This document shows positions 1-8,074 of a DNA stretch of 64,000 nt, one piece after another. Position 1 is the stretch's first letter; every line of letters starts with the position of its first letter. The notes beneath the pieces were generated by a model, which saw only the letters and a program-made list of their open reading frames with translations, was not told the origin of the DNA and did not search any database. The stretch is taken from NCBI RefSeq assembly GCF_000586435.1, contig NZ_BAWH01000013.1, positions 1 to 64,000 of the forward strand, given 5' to 3'. The stretch comes from Psychrobacter sp. JCM 18901 (GTDB taxonomy: Bacteria; Pseudomonadota; Gammaproteobacteria; Pseudomonadales; Moraxellaceae). Made by a program: the position numbers and the translations under genes.

Positions 1-1261
1 ATAGAAAGAATTGATATCTTAGATAAGATCACGAATATATATGTACATTCGAAAATAGGACTAATTGAGGTAAAGAATCTAAGCTCAGTAGATTCTCAAA
101 AGATCTTCAATATTATTAACTCAAAAGGTACAACGCTGAGTGCAGTAGAAATTTTGTCAGCCAAACCAAGTTGGAATATTATTATAGATAATTTGAACCT
201 TATGCAAGTTGATGTAGTAACACAGCTTTATAAGCAAATAAATGTTCCATATAAGGATATTGTAAAGTGGGATTTACCAGCTACTTTATTATCAAGGTTA
301 GAGAATTCAGCTTTCTTCTTCAAAAAAATTTTCGGAGTCTCAAACTGATCTTTCTAAGACAATAACGTTAGGTTTTAAGCTTTTGTCTGGTATTCTTGAA
401 GGTGGAGTTAAGAAAGAAGATATTGATAGTTTAGGTAAGGATAAAAATATTAGATGGGATATAAAATTTGAAACAATAATATCTGAAATTAACGATGTTC
501 ATAAAACTATTCTAAGTTATAGTTATTTTAAGTATTTAAAGTCTTGGAAATTTGAATTATCTGATCTTTTAAGTGATGCCATCGCATTGAATTTTACAAT
601 TTTGGTATATCAAGACTGGGTACGAAAAGGCAAACCTAAATCCAAAGACTCAAAAGTTCGGCAGTTTCAAAAAAACAGCTTTATTTTGCTAGACTCTCTG
701 ATTTATGAGTATGTCAATCAAATGTGGCGAGGTGCGAGTGACTCTAGAATAGCCAATAATATTAGTAGCTTTGCAAGCAAAGAGGAAGCATTTGTTCCAG
801 TGACCCAAGAAAAATGGGAAGAGTTACTGAATGAAATATTTGAAAGTCAAACTATTGACGGTAGTAGAATAACTCGTCCATTAATGGATCCACTACTTTA
901 TCATTTTTATGCTCTATCTGGAATTTCAGGTCCTGATTCTATTTATAACATTGAAGTCGATCATATTCTCCCTCAAGAATTATTTAACAATACTTTTATA
1001 CAAAATAAAGAGGGGTTAGTGCATAGTCTCTTCAATCTAGCACTTTTGCCTAAAGATGAAAATGCTAGTAAAGGAAAAAAACTCTTAGTTCAAATAACTG
1101 ATAATTGGTTGAAAGATCAAATTGAAAAATATGCTTTTATACCAAAGGATGACTACCAAATATATTCTGATATAGCTAATTTTGAAAAGCTTAAAAAGCT
1201 TAGAGAACCTATATTTCTTGAAGCTTTCACAGTGAAGAGAAGGAAAATTCTTAATAACTAG
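1..1261 (+). CDS. DUF262/DUF1524 (GmrSD-type) nuclease-like protein, left-truncated, one frameshift
   Basis: The gene enters from the left edge already in frame. The first 115 codons carry the end of a DUF262 domain, with the family signature FNIINSKGTTLSAVEIL. After one frame change the C-terminal part carries VDHILPQ, the His-Asp nuclease motif of the DUF1524/GmrS half, followed by an Asn-Leu-rich HNH-like finger (SLFNLALLPKDENASKGKK). In characterised GmrSD enzymes DUF262 hydrolyses NTP and DUF1524 cuts phage DNA with modified bases; that role is inferred here, not shown. The frame breaks at an A7 run (322-328); six A would join both parts into a single reading frame ending at 1261. The start lies outside the window. 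Composition is clearly more AT-rich than the neighbours, as expected for a laterally acquired defence gene. Confidence 0.75.
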
Positions 1262-1312
1262 TAGGTTGAGTGATTTTGGACCTCTACTTCATAGTTGGTT
1301 ATATATTAATAG

Positions 1313-1348
1313 AAACCACACATAGATTAGAATATGTGTGGTTTTTTT
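1313..1348 (+). terminator. Rho-independent terminator
   Basis: A perfect 11-bp stem (AAACCACACAT / ATGTGTGGTTT) with a 10-nt loop is followed by a T run. It closes transcription of the upstream DUF262/DUF1524 gene. Confidence 0.8.
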
Positions 1349-1406
1349 AATGTCAGTAATTAGTCTATTATTTTTAAAGGAATAAAAATCTAACGTAAGG
1401 AACACC

Positions 1407-1537
1407 ATGAACCTCTCACCGTCGGACAACGCGCGCCTTTAAGCAATCTTGCTATTGACGATACCGCACCCATCACCCTCAAATTCACTCGTCAAAGCCC
1501 AATAGAGATGGACATCAGCTGCTTAGTATTAGTTTAA
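1407..1537 (+). pseudogene. TerD-family N-terminal remnant
   Basis: An ATG preceded by AAGGA starts MNL, then after a one-base slip near 1413-1418 the reading continues as TVGQRAPLSNLAIDD and later SPIEMDISCLVLV before a stop. The GQR(A/V)PL opening and the D-(I/V)-SC strand are typical of the first strands of TerD/TerZ/TerX stress proteins (tellurite and stress resistance, calcium binding). Only about 45 residues remain out of the usual 190 or so, and no further TerD-like coding follows before the terminator at 1561. I therefore treat it as a decayed fragment rather than a frameshift artefact. Recognition rests on a short match. Confidence 0.4.
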
Positions 1538-1560
1538 CTTTGCGCTTATTTAAAACCAAT

Positions 1561-1597
1561 AAAAAACCGCCATAGCGAAACTATGGCGGTTTTTTTT
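1561..1597. terminator. Bidirectional terminator
   Basis: AAAAAACCGCCATAG, a 5-nt loop and CTATGGCGGTTTTTTTT form a long stem with A and T tails on both sides. It can stop transcription from the left (TerD remnant) and from the minus-strand solute-binding gene on the right. Confidence 0.85.
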
Positions 1598-1645
1598 ATG
1601 GTTCAACCTATCTTAATTTCTAAAAGAACTTAACTTCTAAAATCT

Positions 1646-2543
1646 CTACAGTTCCCACAGCGACTGATACTGCTTATCAGTCAGCGTCACAATATCGATC
1701 TCTGCCAGCATTTCACGCAGGTCTTCCCACTTATTGGCATTAGGCCTGATAGGTGTGATCAATCTACCCAATGTATTATCGATGATCGCATCCATCAGCG
1801 TATCCGCCTCGGTTTTACTATAGTTGTAATACATATGGTGGGCAGTCTCTGGATCATTTTTACACAGTTCCGTCATCTGATTAGTCACTTGGATAAAGGT
1901 ATCTATCGCGTCCTTTTTCGCGCTATAGATCTCATCTGTCGTGAGAATCTCTAACGCCGAAAAGTTAGGATAAGGTGACAGGTGTTGATCGATAAATTCA
2001 AACTCTAAACCCTCGTGAGTCGCCTCAACGCCTTCAAAGTTATAAAAGCATAACCATGCACCATCTAGGCTTGGGTCTTCTTGCAGGTTTTTTTATATGA
2101 TAGAAGTCTTTTTGTACAAAGGTCACATTATCACGGCTGATACTAAAGCCATTTTTCTTGGCATAGCGCGCCAATATCTCAAAGCCAATACGATTGGTCT
2201 TTTCTTCAGCGGCAGGGGTACAGATGCGAATAGGCTGATTGTTTTTGAGCTTATCCATACTAGACTGCTGCATCAATATGCCACCATCGGTCTCAAAAAA
2301 AGCAGCCCAGCGCGCGCAGGTTGGGCGCGTAATGCTCAAACAGATGGATAGCTCATTGACGTGCAGAGCGATACTTTGGTTCTGTAGTTCGGCAAAGCCA
2401 TCATAGTGATCATCTGGCTCGATAATAGTGATATCAAGCCCTGCTTGCTCATATGCGCCCGTGGTCACACCAGCGATAAAGGGCAGATGATCAGGGTTTA
2501 AAAACCATTCGAGGGTCAGAGTAAGTTTGGTGGTCGGCTGCAT
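1646..2543 (-). CDS. ABC transporter solute-binding protein, NMT1/THI5 (ThiY-like) family, frameshifted
   Basis: The protein opens with TLEWFLNPDHLPFIAG, the strand and loop that contact the pyrimidine in NMT1/THI5-like binding proteins, and has the family's segment about LHVNE-(P)-IHLFEHY. Such proteins bind formylaminopyrimidine or HMP-type thiamine precursors in the periplasm. No classical signal peptide is visible. I chose the ATG at 2543 because AAGGAAACAACC precedes it. The frame is broken three times: a lost base near 2352, A7 at 2295-2301 and T7 at 2088-2094; six-base runs restore a continuous protein of about 298 residues. A TPP riboswitch lies upstream on the same strand, which supports a thiamine role independently. 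No permease or ATPase gene is adjacent. Confidence 0.75.
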
Positions 2544-2725
2544 GGTTGTTTCCTTTTTAGGTATGGAAAACAATCAGACTGATACGATTAAGTAAAACAA
2601 GAAAGGCTAAATAAGAAAAGTGAGGCCGCAATGCTAACTGTCAGATGCTCGGCGTTTGATATAGGTATCACGAGTACATCATCTATAGACTGCTCTTATT
2701 TATAGACCTCTGAGGGCGTGTCACG

Positions 2726-2825
2726 CTTGTTTCCTACGTCAGTGCTAACTGCTTCAGGTTCACGGGTGTATCTCAGCGATGATGTGGGCTGTGTCTACAG
2801 CGTTAAATCAAAGCACCCCGACAAG
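2726..2825 (-). promoter_or_regulatory. TPP riboswitch (thi box)
   Basis: Read on the minus strand, the segment has the conserved thi-box elements in order: a CTTGT P1 strand, CGGGGTGC, GCTGAGATACACCCG, GAACCTGA, CGTAGGAA, and the pairing ACAAG that closes P1. It sits about 180 nt upstream of the ThiY-like gene and should repress it when thiamine pyrophosphate is plentiful. A further stem or ribosome-site sequestration in 2544-2725 would be the expression platform; I could not define it. Confidence 0.9.
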
Positions 2826-3224
2826 ATTTATTGGTATTGCATTATTTTTGATCAGTACTGCTAATGAATCCGTACTGCGAATGGCTATTATCGATAGTTA
2901 CTGCATCATCATAGACGACTTACAAGATGGGATGCAAGCGTATCGGGAATGACGATGGTAGGTGATGACTGATGTTCGTTAACCGCTCTTTATAACAGTT
3001 CTCATTTGTAACGGCTTTTTATAAGCGCTTTCAATCGACGTGTTAATAGAAGAGTGCAGCATTTATTATTGGTACTTACCCAATTACTAACCAAACATAC
3101 CTATCAATAGCAAAAACCTTATATAAATAGTCTTGTGCGCAGACGGGCGATATTGCATGATTAGCTTCTATGCCGCTGCTTATCTAATAGGCGCTACTCT
3201 AAACAATTGACATTTGGTATAACT
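2826..3224. other. Intergenic stretch, no gene seen
   Basis: Between the riboswitch and the DUF454 gene I find no convincing reading frame, RNA gene or terminator. It should hold the promoter of the riboswitch-controlled transcript. Confidence 0.5.
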
Positions 3225-3256
3225 GACAACTTATATGACCGACAATTTATATGACC
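3225..3256. repeat. 16-bp tandem direct repeat, two copies
   Basis: GACAACTTATATGACC is followed immediately by GACAATTTATATGACC, one mismatch apart, then a partial third unit GATAA. The ATG of the second copy (3251) is the possible start of the DUF454 gene; the ATG of the first copy opens only a nine-codon frame. Confidence 0.7.
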
Positions 3257-3674
3257 GATAATAAAAAAAGCGTTCTATTACCGACCCAAGACTGATCAAT
3301 CCAACAGCCCAATGCTGCGTTGGACCTTTGTGACGCTTGGTTGGTTGTTTTTTTATCTTGGGTATTATCGGTATATTGCTGCCAGTGATGCCTACAGCGC
3401 CTTTTATCTTGCTAGCAGCAGGTTGCTGGGCACGTAGTTCTCGACGCTTTCATTTTTGGCTGATTAATCATAAATACTTTGGTAAATTCGTCCGTGATTG
3501 GGAAGAGAATCATGCCGTTCCGCTTTATGCCAAGTGTTTAGCGACGGTTATGATGCAGCATCGACAATTATGTTATTTTATCGTTTGCCTGCCGATATGA
3601 TGTGGATGGCATGGGCGGTAGCCACTGTCTGTAGTGGGGTAGCGATATATTTGTTCCGTTTACCAAATGCCTAA
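3251..3674 (+). CDS. DUF454 (YbaN-like) inner-membrane protein, frameshifted
   Basis: The core GIIGILLPVMPTAPFILLAA followed by GCWARSSRRFHFWL matches the DUF454/YbaN family of small inner-membrane proteins of unknown function. A second hydrophobic half (STIMLFYRLPADMMWMAWAV) and the final YLFRLP are recovered only in another frame. Breaks fall at A7 3263-3269, T7 3348-3354 and a lost base near 3553. With these corrected the product is about 140 residues, slightly longer than E. coli YbaN. The start is uncertain: ATG 3251 lies in the direct repeat and lacks a good ribosome site; ATG 3312 gives MLRWTFVTLGWL, which matches where YbaN itself begins. Confidence 0.65.
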
Positions 3675-3741
3675 ATCCGTTGCAATTTGCGCCAAAATCG
3701 GTCAATAAACGGCTCTGGTTACACGAAATATGAGATAAGAC

Positions 3742-3770
3742 TTGCGATACTGGGATGTACCCCTTATAAT
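3742..3770 (+). promoter_or_regulatory. Sigma-70 promoter of the cold-shock gene
   Basis: TTGCGA (3742-3747), a 17-bp spacer and a consensus TATAAT (3765-3770). The predicted start of transcription near 3777 gives an untranslated leader of about 140 nt, like the long structured leaders of cspA-type mRNAs. Confidence 0.75.
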
Positions 3771-3917
3771 ACGCCCAAGCTTAAGAGCAGTTCTGCACCA
3801 AATCATTACCTCGTAGTATTAGTTATAATCCTTCGTTTTAATATTTATCGTTCAGTAGCTATTTGCAAGCGTTACCGGTCACTAGACCATTAATAAATTT
3901 AAAAGTAGGATTATACT

Positions 3918-4126
3918 ATGTCAGACGTTCAAAAAGGTACAGTTAAGTGGTTCAACGAAGCTAAAGGCTTTGGTTTTATCGCTCCAGAAACTGGCGCAGA
4001 CGTTTTTGCTCATTACAGCGAAATCACTGGTTCAGGTTTCAAAACTTTGGCTGAAGGCCAAGAAGTTGAGTTCACTGTAACTCAAGCCAAAAAGGCCCAC
4101 AAGCACATAACATCGTTGCTATCTAA
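3918..4126 (+). CDS. cspA: Cold-shock protein, CspA family, frameshift near the C terminus
   Basis: [20 protein letters not shown] and the later DVFAHYSEI contain both RNA-binding motifs of the cold-shock domain (RNP1 KGFGF, RNP2 VFAHY). These single-domain proteins melt RNA secondary structure at low temperature. The frame as given runs off after QAKKA into an atypical tail; adding one A to the A5 run at 4089-4093 gives [12 protein letters not shown] and a stop at 4124-4126, the normal end of a roughly 70-residue Csp. A TAGGAT ribosome site precedes the ATG. The gene is monocistronic, between a strong promoter with a long leader and a terminator. Confidence 0.9.
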
Positions 4127-4161
4127 TTTGTCTTTATAGACAGATAGATGAATAGATGTAG

Positions 4162-4190
4162 AAAAGCGAACCTTCGGGTTCGTTTTTTTT
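4162..4190 (+). terminator. Terminator of the cold-shock gene
   Basis: AAAAGCGAACC, a UUCG tetraloop, GGTTCG and a run of eight T. Confidence 0.9.
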
Positions 4191-4284
4191 CGTCTGTGAT
4201 TTGGTATTTAAGATATGAGTACTTAAGCGAGTAGAAGTCTTATTCGAAAGATTTTAACTAATCATATTAGACCGCGACCAATGC

Positions 4285-4322
4285 AAAAAGGCCTCTAGCT
4301 ATTTATAACTAGAGGCCTTTTA
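4285..4322 (-). terminator. Terminator downstream of the YeiH-like gene
   Basis: AAAAGGCCTCTAGT / ACTAGAGGCCTTTT-type stem with A and T tails on both sides. It sits just past the end of the minus-strand exporter gene and could also stop read-through from the cold-shock side. Confidence 0.8.
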
Positions 4323-4366
4323 TGTTGTGCAATGAAGTAATAAGCTAAAAATGAACAGTCGAATTA

Positions 4367-5488
4367 TTATATAAAGCTAATGCCGATATTGATCAGACCA
4401 CCGCCCAGTATCAACCAACCAAACATAATGGCACCCAATATAAGCGGTCTAACGCCAGCTTGCTTGATCGCACTTAGATGCGTGGTCAGACCTAATGCAA
4501 ACATGGCCATCGTAAGTAGCACATCGTCCAACATAACCATACTGCGTACGATACTCTCAGACATCGGCACCCAAGTATGTATCAACACAATGCCGATAAA
4601 GATAAACGCGAACCATGGCACTTTGACTTGTTTGACACGAGTCATAAATGACGCCGTCTCGTCTTTATTATCTTCTTCTACAGCTGCACTATCTACGGTG
4701 TGATCTTTGGTTAACGCAAACGATAACACAAGCAGGAAAGGCGCGAGCATCATGACGCGTATCATTTTGGTCACGACAGCGGTATCGCCAATCTCAGTAT
4801 TGATTGCATTACCTGCGACCACGACTTGCGCCACTTCATGAACGGTTGAGCCAGTGTACATGCCGTACTGCTGGGCGCTTAGCCAAGGCTGTAACCAACC
4901 AAGATGATATAAAAAAGGATAAAGTAGCATTGCGATAGTGCCAAAAACCACCACAGTTGCAACGGCGATAGTGACTTTATGAGCTTGCGCGTTGACGACT
5001 GGCTCTGCAGCAATGACAGCAGCAGCACCGCAAATACTTGCCCCTGAGCCAATCAAGATCACCGTTTCTTTATCGACTTTTAACCATCTAGTACCTAAAC
5101 AATAGGTCAGCATAAAGGTCGATGTTAGTACCAGTGCGTCAGTCATAATCGCTGGCATACCGACGCTCGCAACTTGTGTTATGGTCAGCTTAAACCCATA
5201 AAACATAATCGCAAGTCGCAATATCTGACCCTTGGCAAAGCAAACGCCGCCGTTTAAACGTTCAGCGAATTTAGGATAGACGGTATTGCCCAAGATCATG
5301 CCTAGCAAAATCGCTAACGTTAAAGAGGATAGTCCAACGATACGTCCGTTTGACCATACATCCAGACTACTGTCCAACCATAAGCAAAATAAACTACCAA
5401 TCAGAACGACTACCAATCCCGCCAAGTGACGGTGATTAGGGGTATAGTTATGAACGGAGTTGCTGACTGATTGGACGAGTGTGTGCAT
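4367..5488 (-). CDS. yeiH: YeiH family (UPF0324) putative sulfate/anion exporter
   Basis: A 373-residue polytopic membrane protein of the Cons_hypoth698/UPF0324 family. Family hallmarks are the LAILLGMILGN stretch, the central IGSGASICGAAAVIAAEPVV, and GMYTGSTVHEVAQVVVAG. About ten hydrophobic segments are visible, so it acts in the inner membrane. The substrate is not proven in the family; sulfate or sulfonate export is the usual annotation. A LysR-type regulator is transcribed divergently from 5710, the same arrangement as yeiE-yeiH in E. coli, so regulation from the shared 5489-5709 interval is likely. The frame is intact. Confidence 0.85.
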   Translation of the reverse strand: MHTLVQSVSNSVHNYTPNHRHLAGLVVVLIGSLFCLWLDSSLDVWSNGRIVGLSSLTLAILLGMILGNTVYPKFAERLNGGVCFAKGQILRLAIMFYGFKLTITQVASVGMPAIMTDALVLTSTFMLTYCLGTRWLKVDKETVILIGSGASICGAAAVIAAEPVVNAQAHKVTIAVATVVVFGTIAMLLYPFLYHLGWLQPWLSAQQYGMYTGSTVHEVAQVVVAGNAINTEIGDTAVVTKMIRVMMLAPFLLVLSFALTKDHTVDSAAVEEDNKDETASFMTRVKQVKVPWFAFIFIGIVLIHTWVPMSESIVRSMVMLDDVLLTMAMFALGLTTHLSAIKQAGVRPLILGAIMFGWLILGGGLINIGISFI

Positions 5489-5709
5489 GACGCGGCATCC
5501 TATTACTTATATTAAGATAAGCATAAGCTTATGAATAGACAGTATATGCCTGCTATATTTATAATAAAAACAGATTAATAAGATACAAACTATCGATTTT
5601 TTAGGTTAGTATTTGTTATAGAAATAAATATACCGCGCATGAGCAGCAAAAAAAGACACGTATAGCAAATAAGACAGGCTAAAAACTGACATAAGGTATT
5701 ATCAATATC

Positions 5710-6642
5710 ATGAAAAAATCTGTGCAGACAGTGCCAAAGATTACGCTTAAGCAGCTTGCTGTTTTTGTCAGTATTTATCAGACAGGTAGCACCAGTCGTG
5801 CCAGTGAGGAGCTGCATTTATCACAATCAGCGGTCAGTAGCGCACTGACAGAGCTGGAGTCTAGACTACAGATGCCGCTATTTGAGCGCGTCGGTCGCAG
5901 GCTTAATCAACACCCTAATGCCCATCCCATTTATATACAGGCACAGGCTATCTTGGGTCAGTCGCTCACGCTTGAGCATTATCATCAGTATCAAGCAGGA
6001 CAGATTCACATCGGTGCTAGTACCACGATTGGCAATTACGTACTGCCATCATTGCTTGGCAAGCTCTATGAGGCGCTACCCGATGCCAATGTCGATATGT
6101 ATATTGCCAATACGCAAGAAGTGGTAAGTGAGGTTGAGCAACTAAATATCGATATCGCGCTGGTAGAAGGATGCCACGTCCGATAGATATGAAAGTTATT
6201 GAGCAGCACAAATGGCGTACCGATACGCTAGTGATATTTGCCAAGCATGATAGCAAGTGCTAAAGAATGTGGCTACCTATAGCCAAGATGAGGACTGCTA
6301 TCAGCTGACCATTAATCAGTTGGCGCAGTTGCCGCTACTGGTACGTGAAGCAGGGTCGGGCACACGGCAGATTATCGATGAGCAACTGCTTAAGTATCTA
6401 CCCAATGCAGAAGTGGTAAAGGCCATACATCAGTCCGAGGCCATCAAGCACATGGTGAGTGCAGATATTGGTCTTGGTTGTCTATCGCAGCATGTGATTG
6501 AGACAGAACTGGCAACAGGTGAGCTGGTACAAGTGAACGTAGCGGGAATTGATCTATCAAGACATGGTGGCTAGTTTGGCACAAAGCTCGACACCAGAGC
6601 CCTATTTGGCAAACCTTTATAGATATTATTCAACAGGGTTAA
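5710..6642 (+). CDS. LysR-type transcriptional regulator (YeiE-like), frameshifted
   Basis: The N terminus is a LysR helix-turn-helix: ITLKQLAVFVSIYQTGSTSR followed by ASEELHLSQSAVSSALTELE. The effector domain continues through GQIHIGASTTIGNYVLPSLL, then LPLLVREAGSGTR, a conserved effector-pocket segment, and HMVSADIGLGCLSQ. The last part, LVWHKARHQSPIWQTFIDII, is recovered in another frame and ends at 6642. Breaks lie near 6170-6180, at 6256-6259 (one G missing would give SKVLKNV) and near 6560-6566. The restored length of about 310 residues is normal for the family. It is divergent from the YeiH-like exporter and probably controls it. Confidence 0.8.
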
Positions 6643-6679
6643 GCAATGAGTTTGGATTAACCTAAAACCTATTAACCAT

Positions 6680-6718
6680 AAAAAAGCGCAGCGTTAAAAG
6701 TTACGCTGCGCTTTTTTT
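6680..6718. terminator. Bidirectional terminator
   Basis: AAAAAGCGCAGCGT, an 8-nt loop, ACGCTGCGCTTTTTTT. It separates the LysR gene from the convergent universal stress gene. Confidence 0.9.
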
Positions 6719-6756
6719 AGAGATTCTTTAATAATATAAGACAATCAAAGCATATT

Positions 6757-7218
6757 TTATGCTGAAACAGGTTTGTCCAATCTCACTACAAAGCTATCGC
6801 AAGGTACATTGGGCAAGATATTATCCGCAGTTGCGCCACTTATCCATGCAGCGATACCAGTACGCTTATGACGACCGATGACCAACAGATCGACATCGTG
6901 TTTATGACAGTAGCTGACGATACCTTCACTGCTAGAGATGGCAGTCGTGACTTCTGACGTTGCTGCATTTAGCTGATTGCGTTCAAGGAATTGCGCCAGC
7001 TTTGCACGTGCTTCTTGGCAGCGTTCATCATCAATCTCATCGTATAGGCTAGAGGCAGGCACCAGCTCATAGCCAAAGCCAACCATGGTGTCTTTGACAA
7101 TATGCAAAACAGATAGCTTGGAGCCTGGACGGTTTTCGACGATGCGCTTGGCCTTTTGTGCGACTATATCTGCATCAGAGAGTAAGTCGGTAACCAGTAA
7201 AATATGTTCGTAACTCAT
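6757..7218 (-). CDS. Universal stress protein, UspA family (copy 1)
   Basis: A 153-residue single Usp domain. It begins SYEHILLVTDLLSDADIVAQ and keeps the ATP-binding-type loop as DLLVIGRHKRTGIAAWISGA followed by TADNILPNVPCDSFVV, a G-x2-(R/H)-x8-G-x-T/S-type loop. The ribosome site GAGGAAGACGCT precedes the ATG. The next gene upstream on the same strand (to 7779) is a close paralogue of the same length, so the pair looks like a tandem duplication. Usp proteins support survival under starvation, oxidative or respiratory stress; the specific role here is unknown. Confidence 0.9.
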   Translation of the reverse strand: MSYEHILLVTDLLSDADIVAQKAKRIVENRPGSKLSVLHIVKDTMVGFGYELVPASSLYDEIDDERCQEARAKLAQFLERNQLNAATSEVTTAISSSEGIVSYCHKHDVDLLVIGRHKRTGIAAWISGATADNILPNVPCDSFVVRLDKPVSA

Positions 7219-7317
7219 AGCGTCTTCCTCGTGTCAGATAGTATTTACTATAGCACTACTCTAGGGCGCTGTTAAGTAAAGCTTGTCGTCTTTAGCAGCG
7301 GATTAGAGTAATGCCAA

Positions 7318-7779
7318 TTATTCCAAGACAGGCTGATCAAGCTTCACCACTAAACTGTCGCAAGGGACATTTGGTAAGATACTGTCGGCAGTGGCTCCTA
7401 CCAGCCAAGCGGCAATACCATGGCGCTCATGGCGTCCAATGATAAGTAAGTCGACGTCTTTTTCACGGCAGTAATTAATGATACCTTTACTATTAGAGAT
7501 GGCAGCGGTGATCTCAGAGTTGATTGCTTCCAGCTCATTACGTGCCAAAAATTGCGCTAATTTCGCCCGTGCTTCTTGCCACTTTTCACTATCGACATCA
7601 CCCGAGAGGCTAGAGGCAGGCACGAGCTCGTAACCGAAGCGAACCATGTCATCTTTGACTATATGCAAGACAGACAGCCTGGCTTCAGGAGAGCCTGCGA
7701 GGATACGCTTGGCTTTTAGCGCCACTTTGTCCGCATCGGATAGTAAGTCAGTGACCAATAAAACGTGTTGGTAGCTCAT
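7318..7779 (-). CDS. Universal stress protein, UspA family (copy 2)
   Basis: A 153-residue Usp domain closely matching copy 1 along its whole length (both share HVLLVTDLLSDAD-like starts, FGYELVPASSL in the middle and NILPNVPCDS-like ends). I chose the ATG at 7779, giving MSYQHVLLV, because GGAG lies six bases upstream; the longer form from 7791 would use a GTG overlapping that ribosome site. About 100 bp separate it from copy 1 with no terminator visible, so co-transcription is possible. Confidence 0.9.
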   Translation of the reverse strand: MSYQHVLLVTDLLSDADKVALKAKRILAGSPEARLSVLHIVKDDMVRFGYELVPASSLSGDVDSEKWQEARAKLAQFLARNELEAINSEITAAISNSKGIINYCREKDVDLLIIGRHERHGIAAWLVGATADSILPNVPCDSLVVKLDQPVLE

Positions 7780-8074
7780 AAAGTACTCCACTCCTGTTAA
7801 TAGTTAACTTTATAGTAGCAGCGCAGGCTGTCTTTGTTAAGTGATAAATCCATAATAAAATTGTGGATATTGATGAATTTGTAACTATAAGGGATTAATA
7901 GTTAAAGTTGATAGCCGCGTAGATTATGTGGTGGATTATTGCATGGCTGTTGCCTTGACTTATCCATGTCGCAGCCCCACTAATAGCGCTAAGCCAACTC
8001 TTTTTTAGCCAATTTATTACTCTATTTTCCCTGACAGTCAGGCACTATACGCATGATAAGCGATAAGGATAACT

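Noticed and set aside
3687..3893. 68-codon open frame on the plus strand between DUF454 and the cold-shock gene
   Set aside because: It overlaps the consensus promoter and leader of the cold-shock gene, has no ribosome site and no recognisable protein features.
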